Shown here: positions 11,981-19,013 of the stretch, one piece after another
Numbering within the stretch: position 1 is the first letter of the stretch
Layout: every line of letters begins with the position of its first letter
Virus record (IMG/VR): IMGVR_UViG_3300037587_000590
Location: 1-40,238 of that record
DNA: 40,238 bases
Reading direction: 5' to 3' (one strand)
From: a virus
Notes under the pieces: model-generated
What the model saw: only the letters and a program-made list of their open reading frames with translations
Database searches by the model: none
What the model was told of the DNA's origin: nothing
Position numbers and translations under genes: made by a program

Positions 11981-12169
11981 ATGAGCGTAGATATGAAAAT
12001 GTTTAAACTCACTTTAAATCAAGCATTAGACACGGCGTATGAAAAAGGCTATCAAGCTTGTAACCGAAATATGGTTGATTTATTTAAGTGTGCGGAAATG
12101 GAAGATGCTAAATCTATGTGCGAGGCTTCTTTAATGATAAGAGAAAGTGTGAAAGGTAAATTAAAATGA
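11981..12169 (+). CDS. Small hypothetical protein
   Basis: 62 residues, ATGA overlaps at both ends. Helical (FKLTLNQALDTAYEKGYQAC, then MVDLFKCAEMEDAKSMCEAS), with three spaced cysteines. Unrecognised. Confidence 0.5.
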   Translation: MSVDMKMFKLTLNQALDTAYEKGYQACNRNMVDLFKCAEMEDAKSMCEASLMIRESVKGKLK

Positions 12170-12366
12170 GTATGAAGGTATTTGAATTAAAGAAGTATAT
12201 AGAAAAAATGGACGATATGGCTGATGTAACATTCCATATTGATTTAGGGAACTTAAAGGTGAGTCATACAAGTTTTTGGAAGGACGACCCAAAAAATAAA
12301 TATGCCATACTTAATGCAAAGCCAGAAGAGGCTAGTGATTTTTCCATAACGTTGAAAGGCATTTAA
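12166..12366 (+). CDS. Small hypothetical protein
   Basis: 66 residues. It begins with a helix (KVFELKKYIEKMDDMADVTF), followed by strands (HIDLGNLKVSHTSFWKDD). It ends at TAA, next to a 12-codon frame (MSIDINNIDTAK, 12367-12405) that closes this gene chain. Unrecognised. Confidence 0.5.
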   Translation: MSMKVFELKKYIEKMDDMADVTFHIDLGNLKVSHTSFWKDDPKNKYAILNAKPEEASDFSITLKGI

Positions 12367-12424
12367 ATGAGCATTGATATAAATAACATTGACACAGCTA
12401 AATAACTATGAAACTGTAATAGGG

Positions 12425-12534
12425 CGAGAGGGGCGGTCACTTTATAGTTATCTCCCTTTTCTTCTCACGCCTTGGGTATTACCCCTCTCGTAATTAGGTG
12501 TGAATAACAATTTAAACAGGCGTGAGAACCTAAT
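12425..12534 (+). promoter_or_regulatory. Interleaved inverted repeats, candidate RNA switch before the replication genes
   Basis: CGAGAGGGG (12425-12433) pairs with CCCCTCTCG (12482-12490), and TTCTCACGCCT (12462-12472) pairs with AGGCGTGAGAA (12518-12528). Both are perfect and interleaved. A third pair, ATTAGGT (12493-12499) with ACCTAAT (12528-12534), would cover the ATG at 12533 and competes with the second stem. Together they form a possible pseudoknot or two-state element controlling the start of the 50-residue gene and, through coupling, the replication initiator. A DNA role near the origin is also possible. Confidence 0.5.
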
Positions 12535-12685
12535 GAACAAATTATACACCACAAATAGAACCGTTTTCAGTAAGTGCATTAATGTGCTTATTAAAGATGG
12601 TTTATTACTATTGGCAATCATCAAGTTGGGGGGTGCTTGTGTCTCTAAAACCCTCAAATTAGTAACAAGTGAGCAACATGTCTAA
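12533..12685 (+). CDS. Small hypothetical protein ahead of the replication initiator
   Basis: 50 residues from ATG 12533; a GTG at 12500 lies inside the structured leader. It contains a hydrophobic stretch (VLIKDGLLLLAIIKLGGACV, residues 18-37) that could insert into a membrane or form a protein core. It overlaps the start of the DUF1376 gene by eight bases, so its translation may gate initiator synthesis. Could be a leader peptide. Function unknown. Confidence 0.4.
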   Translation: MNKLYTTNRTVFSKCINVLIKDGLLLLAIIKLGGACVSKTLKLVTSEQHV

Positions 12686-13412
12686 GTTGCCGTTCATGCC
12701 TCTATATGTATCTGATTATGATGCCGCTACCAACTGGTGCGATTTGGAAACTGACGGTCTTTACATGAGAACGTTAAGGCTTTTATGGTCAACTCCCACA
12801 CAATCAATACCTGATGATAAAGCATGGATAATTAGAAAACTTAGAATTACTAATACTCAATATAATATATTTTTAATAATTAAAGATGAATTTCTTGCCA
12901 GTGAAAATAATCGTATTTTTCAAAAAAGATTATTAGAAGAATTTACTAAAGCTGAAAGTCTACACGATGCACGTTCTAAGGCAGGAAAAAGGGGTGGATT
13001 AGCTAAGTCATTGAAAAGTAACAAAAATGACCCTAGCAAGGCTCTAGCAAATGGCAAGCAAGGCTCTAGCAAGGCTCTAGCATCTACACTTACACTTACA
13101 AGTACAGTTATAAGTAAGAAAGAAACCCCTATAGTCCCCTTAAAAAGGGGAAAGCGGAAGTGCAGTTATCCAAATAATTTTATACCTAATGAAGAGCAAG
13201 CAAGAAAGTATTGGAAAACAAAAGATCGGCAAGATTTAGATTATGATGATGAGGCATTTGCTTTTAAAGCCTACTGTCTTGCAAATAACAAAACTTATTC
13301 AGATTGGAATGCGGCTTGGGTAACCAGATATGCAAATGCAGTTAAGTTTAACAAAGCACCAATTAAAAACGCAAAAGTTAATTTATTCTCAGAGGTAAAA
13401 GCAGATGGGTGA
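12678..13412 (+). CDS. DUF1376-type replication initiator
   Basis: 244 residues from ATG 12678 (GTG 12669 is an alternative). Residues 1-95 match the DUF1376 pattern: PFMPLYVSDYDAATNWCDLE, then GLYMRTLRLLWSTPTQSIPD and WIIRKLRITNTQYNIF. This winged-helix domain is found at the front of many phage replication proteins. A low-complexity linker (about 105-155) follows, and a C-terminal part (FIPNEEQARKYWKTKDRQDL, then AYCLANNKTYSDWNAAWVTR) is typical of O-type proteins. The linker DNA carries direct repeats that may be the origin. The downstream loader-like gene overlaps by eight bases. Confidence 0.8.
   Translation: MSKLPFMPLYVSDYDAATNWCDLETDGLYMRTLRLLWSTPTQSIPDDKAWIIRKLRITNTQYNIFLIIKDEFLASENNRIFQKRLLEEFTKAESLHDARSKAGKRGGLAKSLKSNKNDPSKALANGKQGSSKALASTLTLTSTVISKKETPIVPLKRGKRKCSYPNNFIPNEEQARKYWKTKDRQDLDYDDEAFAFKAYCLANNKTYSDWNAAWVTRYANAVKFNKAPIKNAKVNLFSEVKADG
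13036..13150. other. Candidate replication origin inside the initiator gene
   Basis: GCAAGGCTCTAGCA occurs three times at 13036, 13058 and 13069 (spacing 22 and 11). It is followed by 6-bp periodic TACACT-like repeats to about 13115 and a hairpin CCCCTT-AAA-AAGGGG at 13136-13150. Lambda-type origins also lie in the linker of the initiator gene as iterons, an easily melted stretch and a palindrome. The match is by layout only, and linker slippage could also produce such repeats. Confidence 0.4.
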
Positions 13413-13908
13413 TGCGGCAAATATATTTATGATACCATTGGTAGCTAACTTTAAAAGAAAGTTCGGCAAAACAGACGATGATATGAAGTTCCACATAATA
13501 CCAATGTATGTCAAAGCACTGTCAAAATATAGTGATGAAACCTTATCTAAGGCAATTAAGATAGTTTATAGTACAAGCCCTAATTTCCCTGAATTAGAAT
13601 ATATTCATAAAATATGCGAAAGAGTAATAAATACCCAAGAATCAAATGCTGTTTATATACATCAACTAAGCGAGGCCGAAATACTTAAATCAGATGAGGG
13701 CAAAAAAGCTCTTAGTGCAGGTCATGGTAATAATTATCTTATTGCTTGCAGAGATATAAATAAGATTGTTCCTGCCGAGCCAATAATTAAAGCATGTAGT
13801 GATTTGGACTATGGCGATTTAACTGGTAAATATTTAGATATGTTATTAAAGCATGAGGGTGAAATGAAGGTGCGTGAAACTGAGTTAAAAGATAGGTATT
13901 TGATATGA
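13405..13908 (+). CDS. Hypothetical replication protein, possible helicase loader
   Basis: 167 residues, overlapping the initiator gene. The N-terminal part (MIPLVANFKRKFGKTDDDMK, then HIIPMYVKALSKYSDETLSK and AIKIVYSTSPNFPELEYIHK) has the helical outline of phage helicase-loader or replisome-organiser domains that follow DUF1376 genes. There is no Walker motif, so it is not a DnaC-type ATPase. The C-terminus ends DRYLI, like two other junctions here (an AGGTATTTGATATGA stop-start). Role inferred mainly from position. Confidence 0.45.
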   Translation: MGDAANIFMIPLVANFKRKFGKTDDDMKFHIIPMYVKALSKYSDETLSKAIKIVYSTSPNFPELEYIHKICERVINTQESNAVYIHQLSEAEILKSDEGKKALSAGHGNNYLIACRDINKIVPAEPIIKACSDLDYGDLTGKYLDMLLKHEGEMKVRETELKDRYLI

Positions 13909-14951
13909 GTGATGGCATAAATGTATTATCACTATTCGATGGAATGTCATGTGGGCAAATAGCTTTAGAGCGAATATGTGTTTCTATCAATAATTACTAT
14001 GCTTCTGAATTAGACAAATACGCTATTGCCGTAACTCAAGTTAATTACCCAGACACAATACAGTTAGGTGATGTAACTAAATGGCGTGAATGGAACGTAG
14101 ACTGGTCTAGTATAGACCTACTTATAGGAGGTTCGCCCTGCCAGGGCTTTTCGTTCGCAGGAAAGCAACTTGCCTTTGACGATCCACGTTCGGCACTGTT
14201 CTTCGTGTATGTGGATATTTTAAACTACATTCGCAAACACAATCCCGATGTCAATTTCATATTAGAAAATGTTCGCATGAAGCAAGAGTATTTAGATATT
14301 ATTAGCGAACAATTAGGTGTGCAGCCTGTGAAGATTAATAGTGCATTAGTCTCGGCACAGAATAGGGTGAGATGTTATTGGGTTAACTGGGATTTTGGAC
14401 AGCCAGAAGATATAGGTATTGTATTGCGTGACATATTGGAAAGTGGTGTGGTGGATAGGCATAAATCTCATTGCTTGGATGCAAATTATTGGAAGGGTGG
14501 AAATTTAAAGAGTTATTTTGAAAAACATCGTCGACAATTAGTTTTTGAAGCAAAGAACGGAAAGGCTGTTACCATTGAGTATTATCAGATATTCGAACCT
14601 GTAACCTTTTACGAAACTAGAACTAAATTCGGGAAAAAAGAAAAGAAGAGACTAAGCAACCTTTTGGGGAGAGACACGACTCCTAGGTGTAAAAAAAGCA
14701 AGCACTATGTAGTACAAACACACAATAAGTCCAATTGTATAGTTACTGTGGATAGTTTCCTTAATTGGATAATTGACGATGCTTTTTATTGCAGAAAATT
14801 AACACCAATAGAGTGCGAACGCCTCCAAACCGTACCAGACAACTATACAAATCACGTTAGCAACACACAGAGATATAAAATGCTAGGCAATGGCTGGACG
14901 GTTGATGTGGTGGCGCATATTTTCAAATCAATGGAGTCGCACCTAAAATGA
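13905..14951 (+). CDS. C-5 cytosine-specific DNA methyltransferase
   Basis: 348 residues with the family motifs in order: motif I VLSLFDGMSCGQIALE (residues 7-22), motif IV SPCQGFSFAG with catalytic Cys79, motif VI ENV (121-123), motif VIII QNRVR (152-156), and motifs IX-X TPIECERLQTVPDNY and KMLGNGWTVDVVAHI near the end. The region between VIII and IX is the target recognition domain. It methylates cytosine at C5 using S-adenosylmethionine, probably to protect phage DNA from restriction. No cognate restriction enzyme is present. It is followed at once by two methylase stumps. Confidence 0.93.
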   Translation: MSDGINVLSLFDGMSCGQIALERICVSINNYYASELDKYAIAVTQVNYPDTIQLGDVTKWREWNVDWSSIDLLIGGSPCQGFSFAGKQLAFDDPRSALFFVYVDILNYIRKHNPDVNFILENVRMKQEYLDIISEQLGVQPVKINSALVSAQNRVRCYWVNWDFGQPEDIGIVLRDILESGVVDRHKSHCLDANYWKGGNLKSYFEKHRRQLVFEAKNGKAVTIEYYQIFEPVTFYETRTKFGKKEKKRLSNLLGRDTTPRCKKSKHYVVQTHNKSNCIVTVDSFLNWIIDDAFYCRKLTPIECERLQTVPDNYTNHVSNTQRYKMLGNGWTVDVVAHIFKSMESHLK

Positions 14952-15082
14952 CCTATAAGCTTAAAGAAACAATAGGCAATTGTACGCTTTATTTAGGTGA
15001 TGCTCTTGATATCATGCCAACACCATCTGCTTTTCAAAACAGTTTTGACCTCACCCCAATATCGCTAAGAGGTGACACATGA
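14948..15082 (+). pseudogene. Truncated N6/N4-type DNA methyltransferase, N-terminal remnant
   Basis: 44 codons beginning MTYKLKETIGNCTLYLGDAL and DIMPT. This is the standard opening of phage adenine or cytosine-N4 methylases (a strand, then the LYLGDxLDIMP motif before the DPPY catalytic site). The frame then ends after about 20 unrelated residues, with no DPPY, so the catalytic part is lost. ATG 14948 overlaps the stop of the intact cytosine methylase, as expected for a former operon member. Confidence 0.65.
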
Positions 15083-15168
15083 CCTGTAAAATCATCATTG
15101 GGGATGTGTTTGAACAGTTGGCGTTATGGTTAATAAAACAAATAGAGTTGCATTGTTTAGATTTGTAG
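15079..15168 (+). pseudogene. Second truncated DNA methyltransferase remnant
   Basis: 29 codons beginning MTCKIIIGDVFEQLA, the usual opening of another DNA methylase family (KIIxGDVxExL before a TSPPYW motif). The frame stops at TAG 15166-15168 without the catalytic motif. Its ATG overlaps the stop of the previous stump. Two different methylase starts, each cut at about the same depth, suggest deletion of the catalytic portions. Confidence 0.5.
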
Positions 15169-15217
15169 GTTAAGCTTTATATTGTTCATAATAGATGATG
15201 AGTATAGTCGTGCATAG

Positions 15218-15250
15218 AGGCGGATAACGAAAGTTATCCGCCTTTGTTTA
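15218..15250 (+). terminator. Rho-independent terminator after the methylase remnants
   Basis: AGGCGGATAAC (15218-15228), a GAAA loop and GTTATCCGCCT (15233-15243) make a perfect 11-bp stem. It is followed by a moderately T-rich tail (TTGTTTATGTTTG). It would end the replication-methylase transcript before the LexA-like gene. Confidence 0.75.
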
Positions 15251-15327
15251 TGTTTGTCCGCCCGCCATTTTGATAATAAAAAATGCAATTGGTTGTGTTA
15301 CCCCTAACCCACAGACAGGAGATAACT

Positions 15328-15678
15328 ATGACACCTAAACAAAAAGAGTTACTGGACTATTTGAAAAAATACATAGATGATAATGATTATTGCCCGTCTT
15401 TTGACGAGATGAGGGAAGAACTAGGGCTTAAGAGCAAGTCAGGTATTCACAAAATGATAAAGAGACTTGAAGAGCAGGGTCGAATTACTCGGATATTCCA
15501 TAAGGCTAGAGCAATCTATATAGTACCAGAGTTAAATATTAATGATGGCGTTAAGGTAATACTAACCATGAAAGACAAGCAAAACATAACATTCACCACA
15601 ACCATGCACCCTGATACAATAAGATATAAATTCAATCGTTCGCCTTATATTGAGAAGGTGAGATTTAAAAGGTTATAA
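15328..15678 (+). CDS. LexA-like winged-helix DNA-binding protein without protease domain
   Basis: 116 residues from ATG 15328 behind CAGGAGA. Residues 1-65 match the LexA DNA-binding domain: MTPKQKELLDYLKKYIDDND, then YCPSFDEMREELGLKSKSGI and HKMIKRLEEQGRITRI with ARAIYIV at the wing. The self-cleavage (Ser/Lys peptidase) domain of LexA is missing. In its place is a short beta-rich tail (VKVILTMKDKQNITFTTTMH). It could occupy SOS-type operators without being cleaved after DNA damage, or regulate phage genes. Confidence 0.75.
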   Translation: MTPKQKELLDYLKKYIDDNDYCPSFDEMREELGLKSKSGIHKMIKRLEEQGRITRIFHKARAIYIVPELNINDGVKVILTMKDKQNITFTTTMHPDTIRYKFNRSPYIEKVRFKRL

Positions 15679-15707
15679 GAAGAAACACTTTTAAGGGTCG
15701 TTAAGCT

Positions 15708-16064
15708 ATGCAAATAATATTGCCATTTCCATGCTCAGTTAACACAGCCTTTGCTACTGACTTTAAAACGAAGAGAAGGTTTAGGTCAAAGGCATATAAT
15801 AAGTGGCATAAAAGGGCTACAGATTCCCTGTGGGGGCAGAAACTAGATTTTTATGGTGATAGTATAGTAAAGTTAGAAATAGCGTTTAAACGCCCTGACA
15901 AGAGGAGGCGTGACTTATCTAATTTTATAAAAGTTGTTGAGGATTTTTTAGTTGAAATGAAAATTATAGAAGATGATAGCCAAATTCACCACCTAACCGC
16001 TTACTGGTCAGATGATGATTTTAATGGCGCAAGAGTTGGCGTTAACCAGTTATATATTTCATGA
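15708..16064 (+). CDS. rusA: RusA-type Holliday junction resolvase
   Basis: 118 residues. It shows LPFPCSVNTAFATDFKTKRR at the N-terminus (the PxSxN motif), SKAYNKWHKRA, KRPDKRRRDLSN with the acidic cluster that binds metal, IKVVEDFLVEMKIIEDDSQI with the second acidic pair, and a final strand. The length fits RusA. It cuts Holliday junctions and branched DNA before packaging, matching the SSB, annealase and NinB-like set on the other strand. Its 3' end overlaps the convergent XRE gene by 23 bases. Confidence 0.85.
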   Translation: MQIILPFPCSVNTAFATDFKTKRRFRSKAYNKWHKRATDSLWGQKLDFYGDSIVKLEIAFKRPDKRRRDLSNFIKVVEDFLVEMKIIEDDSQIHHLTAYWSDDDFNGARVGVNQLYIS

Positions 16065-16212
16065 GAGTTTTTACAGTCTTAGATATTTTAGTTTTACCTG
16101 TTTCATATTCCCAAATAGATTGACGAGACTTAAGGCCAAGAATCTTAGCGGCCTGAGTCTGGCTTATTCCTAAACTTGACCGCCATTTTATAAATAAATC
16201 TTTATCTTTCAC
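16042..16212 (-). CDS. XRE family helix-turn-helix regulator
   Basis: 56 residues from GTG 16212, within a GTGA overlap with the membrane protein gene upstream and behind AGGGG; a longer reading from 16245 begins at TTG and is less likely. Single HTH domain: FIKWRSSLGISQTQAAKILG, then LKSRQSIWEYETGKTKISKT. It ends a minus-strand operon of accessory genes and could be its repressor. Confidence 0.7.
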   Translation of the reverse strand: MKDKDLFIKWRSSLGISQTQAAKILGLKSRQSIWEYETGKTKISKTVKTLMKYITG

Positions 16213-16343
16213 ACCACAACCCCTAGAAGAAAGAACACACCCCAAAGCGCATAAAGCAATAATAACCCGATAACGGCACCGAATATAATCTCAGCCATTT
16301 CTAGTTTTGAATAAGCTTTCCATATTTTTAAAAATGTATTCAT
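16209..16343 (-). CDS. Small membrane protein
   Basis: 44 residues from ATG 16343, with AAGGGA upstream and its stop overlapping the GTG of the XRE gene. It has an amphipathic N-terminus (MNTFLKIWKAYSKLEMAE), then one long hydrophobic helix or hairpin (FGAVIGLLLLYALWGVFFLL). It resembles the coupled membrane protein plus XRE pair at 4012-4355. Function unknown. Confidence 0.5.
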   Translation of the reverse strand: MNTFLKIWKAYSKLEMAEIIFGAVIGLLLLYALWGVFFLLGVVV

Positions 16344-16378
16344 AGTATTAATCCCTTTTTTTTGGTGTTTTAATTTAA

Positions 16379-16810
16379 CTATAGTTTCTTAAATTTCATG
16401 TAATTGTCACCCACATCTTTGGGTACTAGTGACCACCCAATGCCCTTTTCATTTATAATTGATAACCCAAGAACCTCTGTTGCTCTTCTAATGTCGGCAA
16501 AATGCCTATGTAAAGCTTGCCATGATGGGGGGTCGTTACGAGAATAAACCTGATAAATTCCATAAACCGAGTTTATTAGCATTTCTTTATTAACAAACTT
16601 TCTCCAAAAACGACATAGCACATCAGCGACCTCAGCCTCTTTCATTGAAAGCCTTGCCCACTTTCCTTTATAGATGATTACATTTCGTTGCAAATCTACC
16701 TTAGGAGTATCCTCGTAGGGCAGTTGTTGACGGCAACAAGGACATAATCTTCCTTGTAATTGCTCATATCCATCAGGATTGGCATTTCTGTTTGCGTTAT
16801 GTTTATTCAT
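16379..16810 (-). CDS. Winged-helix regulator with N-terminal CPCC zinc motif
   Basis: 143 residues. Cys23, Cys25 and Cys26 (LCPCCRQQLP) suggest a zinc site. Residues about 45-130 follow the OmpR-type winged-helix outline: VIIYKGKWARLSMKEAEVAD, then FVNKEMLINSVYGIY, HRHFADIRRATEVLGLSIIN and the wing EKGIGWSLV. There is no receiver domain. This layout occurs in phage regulators that use the wing to bind DNA. Likely a transcription factor of the accessory or late region. Confidence 0.6.
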   Translation of the reverse strand: MNKHNANRNANPDGYEQLQGRLCPCCRQQLPYEDTPKVDLQRNVIIYKGKWARLSMKEAEVADVLCRFWRKFVNKEMLINSVYGIYQVYSRNDPPSWQALHRHFADIRRATEVLGLSIINEKGIGWSLVPKDVGDNYMKFKKL

Positions 16811-16838
16811 CTCAATCTCCTATTGTACCTTCTATAAA

Positions 16839-17450
16839 TTAACAAAAGTATTTCTTAAATAGTTTAATTTGCTCTTCTGTCTCATCACTAGCATACCTAG
16901 CGGCAGTGGCAATATCAGCGGCATCAGTGGCGGCATCAGTGGCGGCCACAGTAGCAGAATAAGCAGCAGTATAAGTAGCGGCATAAATAGACCAAGCAGC
17001 ATCAGCAGCAGCACGAGCCACATAAGCATTATCACTAGCATAAACCTCACTAGCAGCAACACTAGCGGCATAAGCAGCATCATAAACCTCACGAACAGCT
17101 TCACGAGCCGCCTTACAGGTATCCTTACAAGCATCCTCATCTATCTTACCATTAGCAAAGTCTCTTGCGGCTTGGATAGCCTTACGTGGTCTATCATCAT
17201 CAGGACGTTTTTCTTCAAAGATATGAAGTACTCTTTCCGCAATATCAGCGGCAAACAGCCTGACCTTATTTTCATCCTTATGTGTTTTTAATGTCCATAG
17301 AGCATCCTCAAAACCATTAATTTCTAGAATATGCTTGTAAGATAAACGAACATTATCAGCTTTAGTTTTACCTAAAGAGCTGAGTAATTTAGTCCAGCCA
17401 TCTTCACATGGTGAATGTTTTCTGATTTTATTTAATGTTGTATAGTCCAT
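16839..17450 (-). CDS. Ala-rich repeat protein, putative-immunity-like family, copy 2
   Basis: 203 residues from ATG 17450, the same start context as copy 1 at 3466 (AAGGAATG); a reading from 17561 has no support. The head (residues 1-109) differs from copy 1 by only a few residues (for example RKHSPCEDGW for RKLSPCEDGW), and the last 17 residues are the same. The middle is a different, longer set of Ala-rich repeats (for example AAREAVREVYDAAYAASVAA). The conserved ends and divergent middle suggest recombination or slippage focused on the repeats. Confidence 0.7.
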   Translation of the reverse strand: MDYTTLNKIRKHSPCEDGWTKLLSSLGKTKADNVRLSYKHILEINGFEDALWTLKTHKDENKVRLFAADIAERVLHIFEEKRPDDDRPRKAIQAARDFANGKIDEDACKDTCKAAREAVREVYDAAYAASVAASEVYASDNAYVARAAADAAWSIYAATYTAAYSATVAATDAATDAADIATAARYASDETEEQIKLFKKYFC

Positions 17451-17520
17451 TCCTTTTCCTTTCGGGCGGTTAAGTGGAATATTCTTAGTAGGTATGTGGT
17501 GGTACGTTCTCCACGGCTTT

Positions 17521-17826
17521 TTATTTAGCAATATATGGAGCTTGTAGTATAAAACTGCCATATTGTTTGGATGTATCAGTAGTACAAAAACCTCTTTGCA
17601 TTTTAGTACCGTACACAGTAACTAAAATATCTCCAGCAAGCATATCTAAGCTCTCTGCGTGGGTATCGTATATTACTCCGTCAAAGAAAACGTCTGACCA
17701 ATCATCTACACTTTCGCCCATGAAATACTGGCGTGGGAACTTATGTTTTACTCCATCAACTATTTGTTTGTTGTAGACATCTCCTAAGCCCTTATTAAGT
17801 TTCTCAGCCTCATTCATATTTCTCAT
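17521..17826 (-). CDS. Hypothetical protein
   Basis: 101 residues from ATG 17826 behind GAGGAGA and the leader motif at 17848-17862. Mixed alpha/beta. It has YFMGESVDDWSDVFFDGVIY and MLAGDILVTVYGTKMQRGFC in the centre and C-terminal half. No family is recognised. Part of the second accessory operon. Confidence 0.5.
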   Translation of the reverse strand: MRNMNEAEKLNKGLGDVYNKQIVDGVKHKFPRQYFMGESVDDWSDVFFDGVIYDTHAESLDMLAGDILVTVYGTKMQRGFCTTDTSKQYGSFILQAPYIAK

Positions 17827-17847
17827 GTCTCTCTCCTCTGCCCTAAT

Positions 17848-17862
17848 GGGTGTTAGTGTTAA
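17848..17862 (-). promoter_or_regulatory. Leader motif TTAACACTAACACCC, copy 4
   Basis: Minus-strand copy of the motif found at 2402, 2698 and 3482, here before the gene at 17826 in the second accessory operon. This links the two operons. Confidence 0.6.
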
Positions 17863-17906
17863 TAGTTAGGCTAGAAGGCTGAAACCTAATCCGTCCTCAG
17901 GTCTAA

Positions 17907-18317
17907 TTACTCACTATCATTAAAAAAGGTTTGTTCTAAATGTTCTAATTGTTTATCTGTGTATATAAAATTAGCATCCGCAATAGCTTTTAAATCATTA
18001 ATTGACCCGGCATCATTGAAGAGCTTCCTATAAGTTTTAAGTCCCTCAAATATACGTGAAAGTTTTTTTACATCAGATAAAGTTAGGTTTATTAATGCTC
18101 TTGGTAATTCAAAAAACTCCATAGCCTCATTATTTAATAACTGTGGGTCATTACCAACTAAAAGATAACCATCACTATCATTTGTAGGGTCATAAAGTAC
18201 ATATTTATATTGTGTGTCAGATATTCTAGCCTTTAGACCATCAACCATACAATTTTTATTAAAGTCAGTTCTGCTACTTATAACATAATTATATTTTTCT
18301 ATTTCAAAATTAGTCAT
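17907..18317 (-). CDS. Hypothetical protein
   Basis: 136 residues from ATG 18317. The N-terminal half is beta-rich (EIEKYNYVISSRTDFNKNCM, then YKYVLYDPTNDSDGYLLVGN). The C-terminal half is helical (LTLSDVKKLSRIFEGLKTYR, then DKQLEHLEQTFF). Unrecognised; it follows the lipoprotein gene by nine bases. Confidence 0.5.
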   Translation of the reverse strand: MTNFEIEKYNYVISSRTDFNKNCMVDGLKARISDTQYKYVLYDPTNDSDGYLLVGNDPQLLNNEAMEFFELPRALINLTLSDVKKLSRIFEGLKTYRKLFNDAGSINDLKAIADANFIYTDKQLEHLEQTFFNDSE

Positions 18318-18326
18318 TATTTTATC

Positions 18327-18677
18327 CTATCTATCTTCTTCAACACACTTCATGTCGAAGCCCAACCGCATGTTATTGTTGAACTCATGCCTAGCCTCAC
18401 CTTTATTAAAAGGGTCTACTGCTAAATCAAATCCGTAGTAAACAGGTAGGACAACTGCGACCAAGGGCATAAGAGTTAATGCGCCAAGAGCCAATCCACC
18501 TGCTACACCTAAATTCACGGCGTTGCTTTTGTTCGTACGGCGGTTAAGCTCTGACTTAGCATCATAAGATGCGTTAACTACTTGATTGCATGTTCTATCC
18601 ATATCAGCTTGACTAGGATATAGTGCAGTAGAGGCACATGCTGTTAATAGTAGTGGTGTTAATATTAAATACTTCAT
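18327..18677 (-). CDS. Lipoprotein
   Basis: 116 residues. A short signal peptide (MKYLILTPLLLTACASTALY) carries a lipobox LTAC, with Cys14 as the lipidated residue after cleavage. A hydrophobic segment follows (NLGVAGGLALGALTLMPLVA and VVLPVYYG, about residues 55-82). Phage lipoproteins of this size often act in superinfection exclusion or lysogenic conversion. It is the first gene of the second accessory operon, with GGAGAA upstream. Confidence 0.7.
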   Translation of the reverse strand: MKYLILTPLLLTACASTALYPSQADMDRTCNQVVNASYDAKSELNRRTNKSNAVNLGVAGGLALGALTLMPLVAVVLPVYYGFDLAVDPFNKGEARHEFNNNMRLGFDMKCVEEDR

Positions 18678-18746
18678 AGTAAGTTCTCCTTTTGATGTTT
18701 TCTAATTGTTAATGTAAGGCGTACTTACACTTAATACAAGCTTTAT

Positions 18747-18775
18747 TTGACAAATAGGGTAAGAAAAGATATAAT
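18747..18775 (+). promoter_or_regulatory. Perfect consensus sigma70 promoter, likely late promoter
   Basis: TTGACA (18747-18752), exactly 17 bases, TATAAT (18770-18775). It points to the terminase and virion genes, with the first well-supported start at 19311, so the transcript would have about 530 leader bases. By analogy with lambda pR-prime this could be the late promoter controlled by an antiterminator. Confidence 0.85.
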
Positions 18776-18917
18776 GTATTGAATTTAAACGAAACTTTTC
18801 TAAGCGTTCCAGTTATTATGAAGGCGTCCTAAAGACAATTCAACATGCGATATACACATACCACACATATACCTTTATATAGAGAGCTATTAGAATTAAC
18901 ACAAAGAGATGTTAATA

Positions 18918-18946
18918 ACGCTTTAGAATAGGTTTAGAATAGCGTG
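18918..18946. repeat. Tandem TTTAGAATAG repeat within a short palindrome
   Basis: TTTAGAATAG occurs at 18922-18931 and 18933-18942, an 11-base period (one helical turn). It is framed by ACGCT (left) and AGCGT (right). A pair of sites on one face of the helix suggests binding of a regulator downstream of the late promoter. Confidence 0.5.
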
Positions 18947-19013
18947 AGGGGGTAATCGTGTCGGTTAGGCACTTACATCTCGAAATCACACACGCACATC
19001 AAATGTGGTTAAC

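Noticed and set aside
12500-12520. Lac-operator-like string (GAATAACAATTT, then ACAGG)
   Set aside because: Similarity is short and the dyad is missing; it is explained as part of the phage inverted-repeat leader.
16869-17291. Ser/Ile-rich 140-codon frame on the plus strand
   Set aside because: It is antisense to the second Ala-rich gene and its composition mirrors those repeats; no ribosome binding site.
18780-19010. tRNA or known small RNA gene in the late leader
   Set aside because: No cloverleaf with T-loop and acceptor stem could be drawn by eye; only short repeats and a small palindrome were seen.
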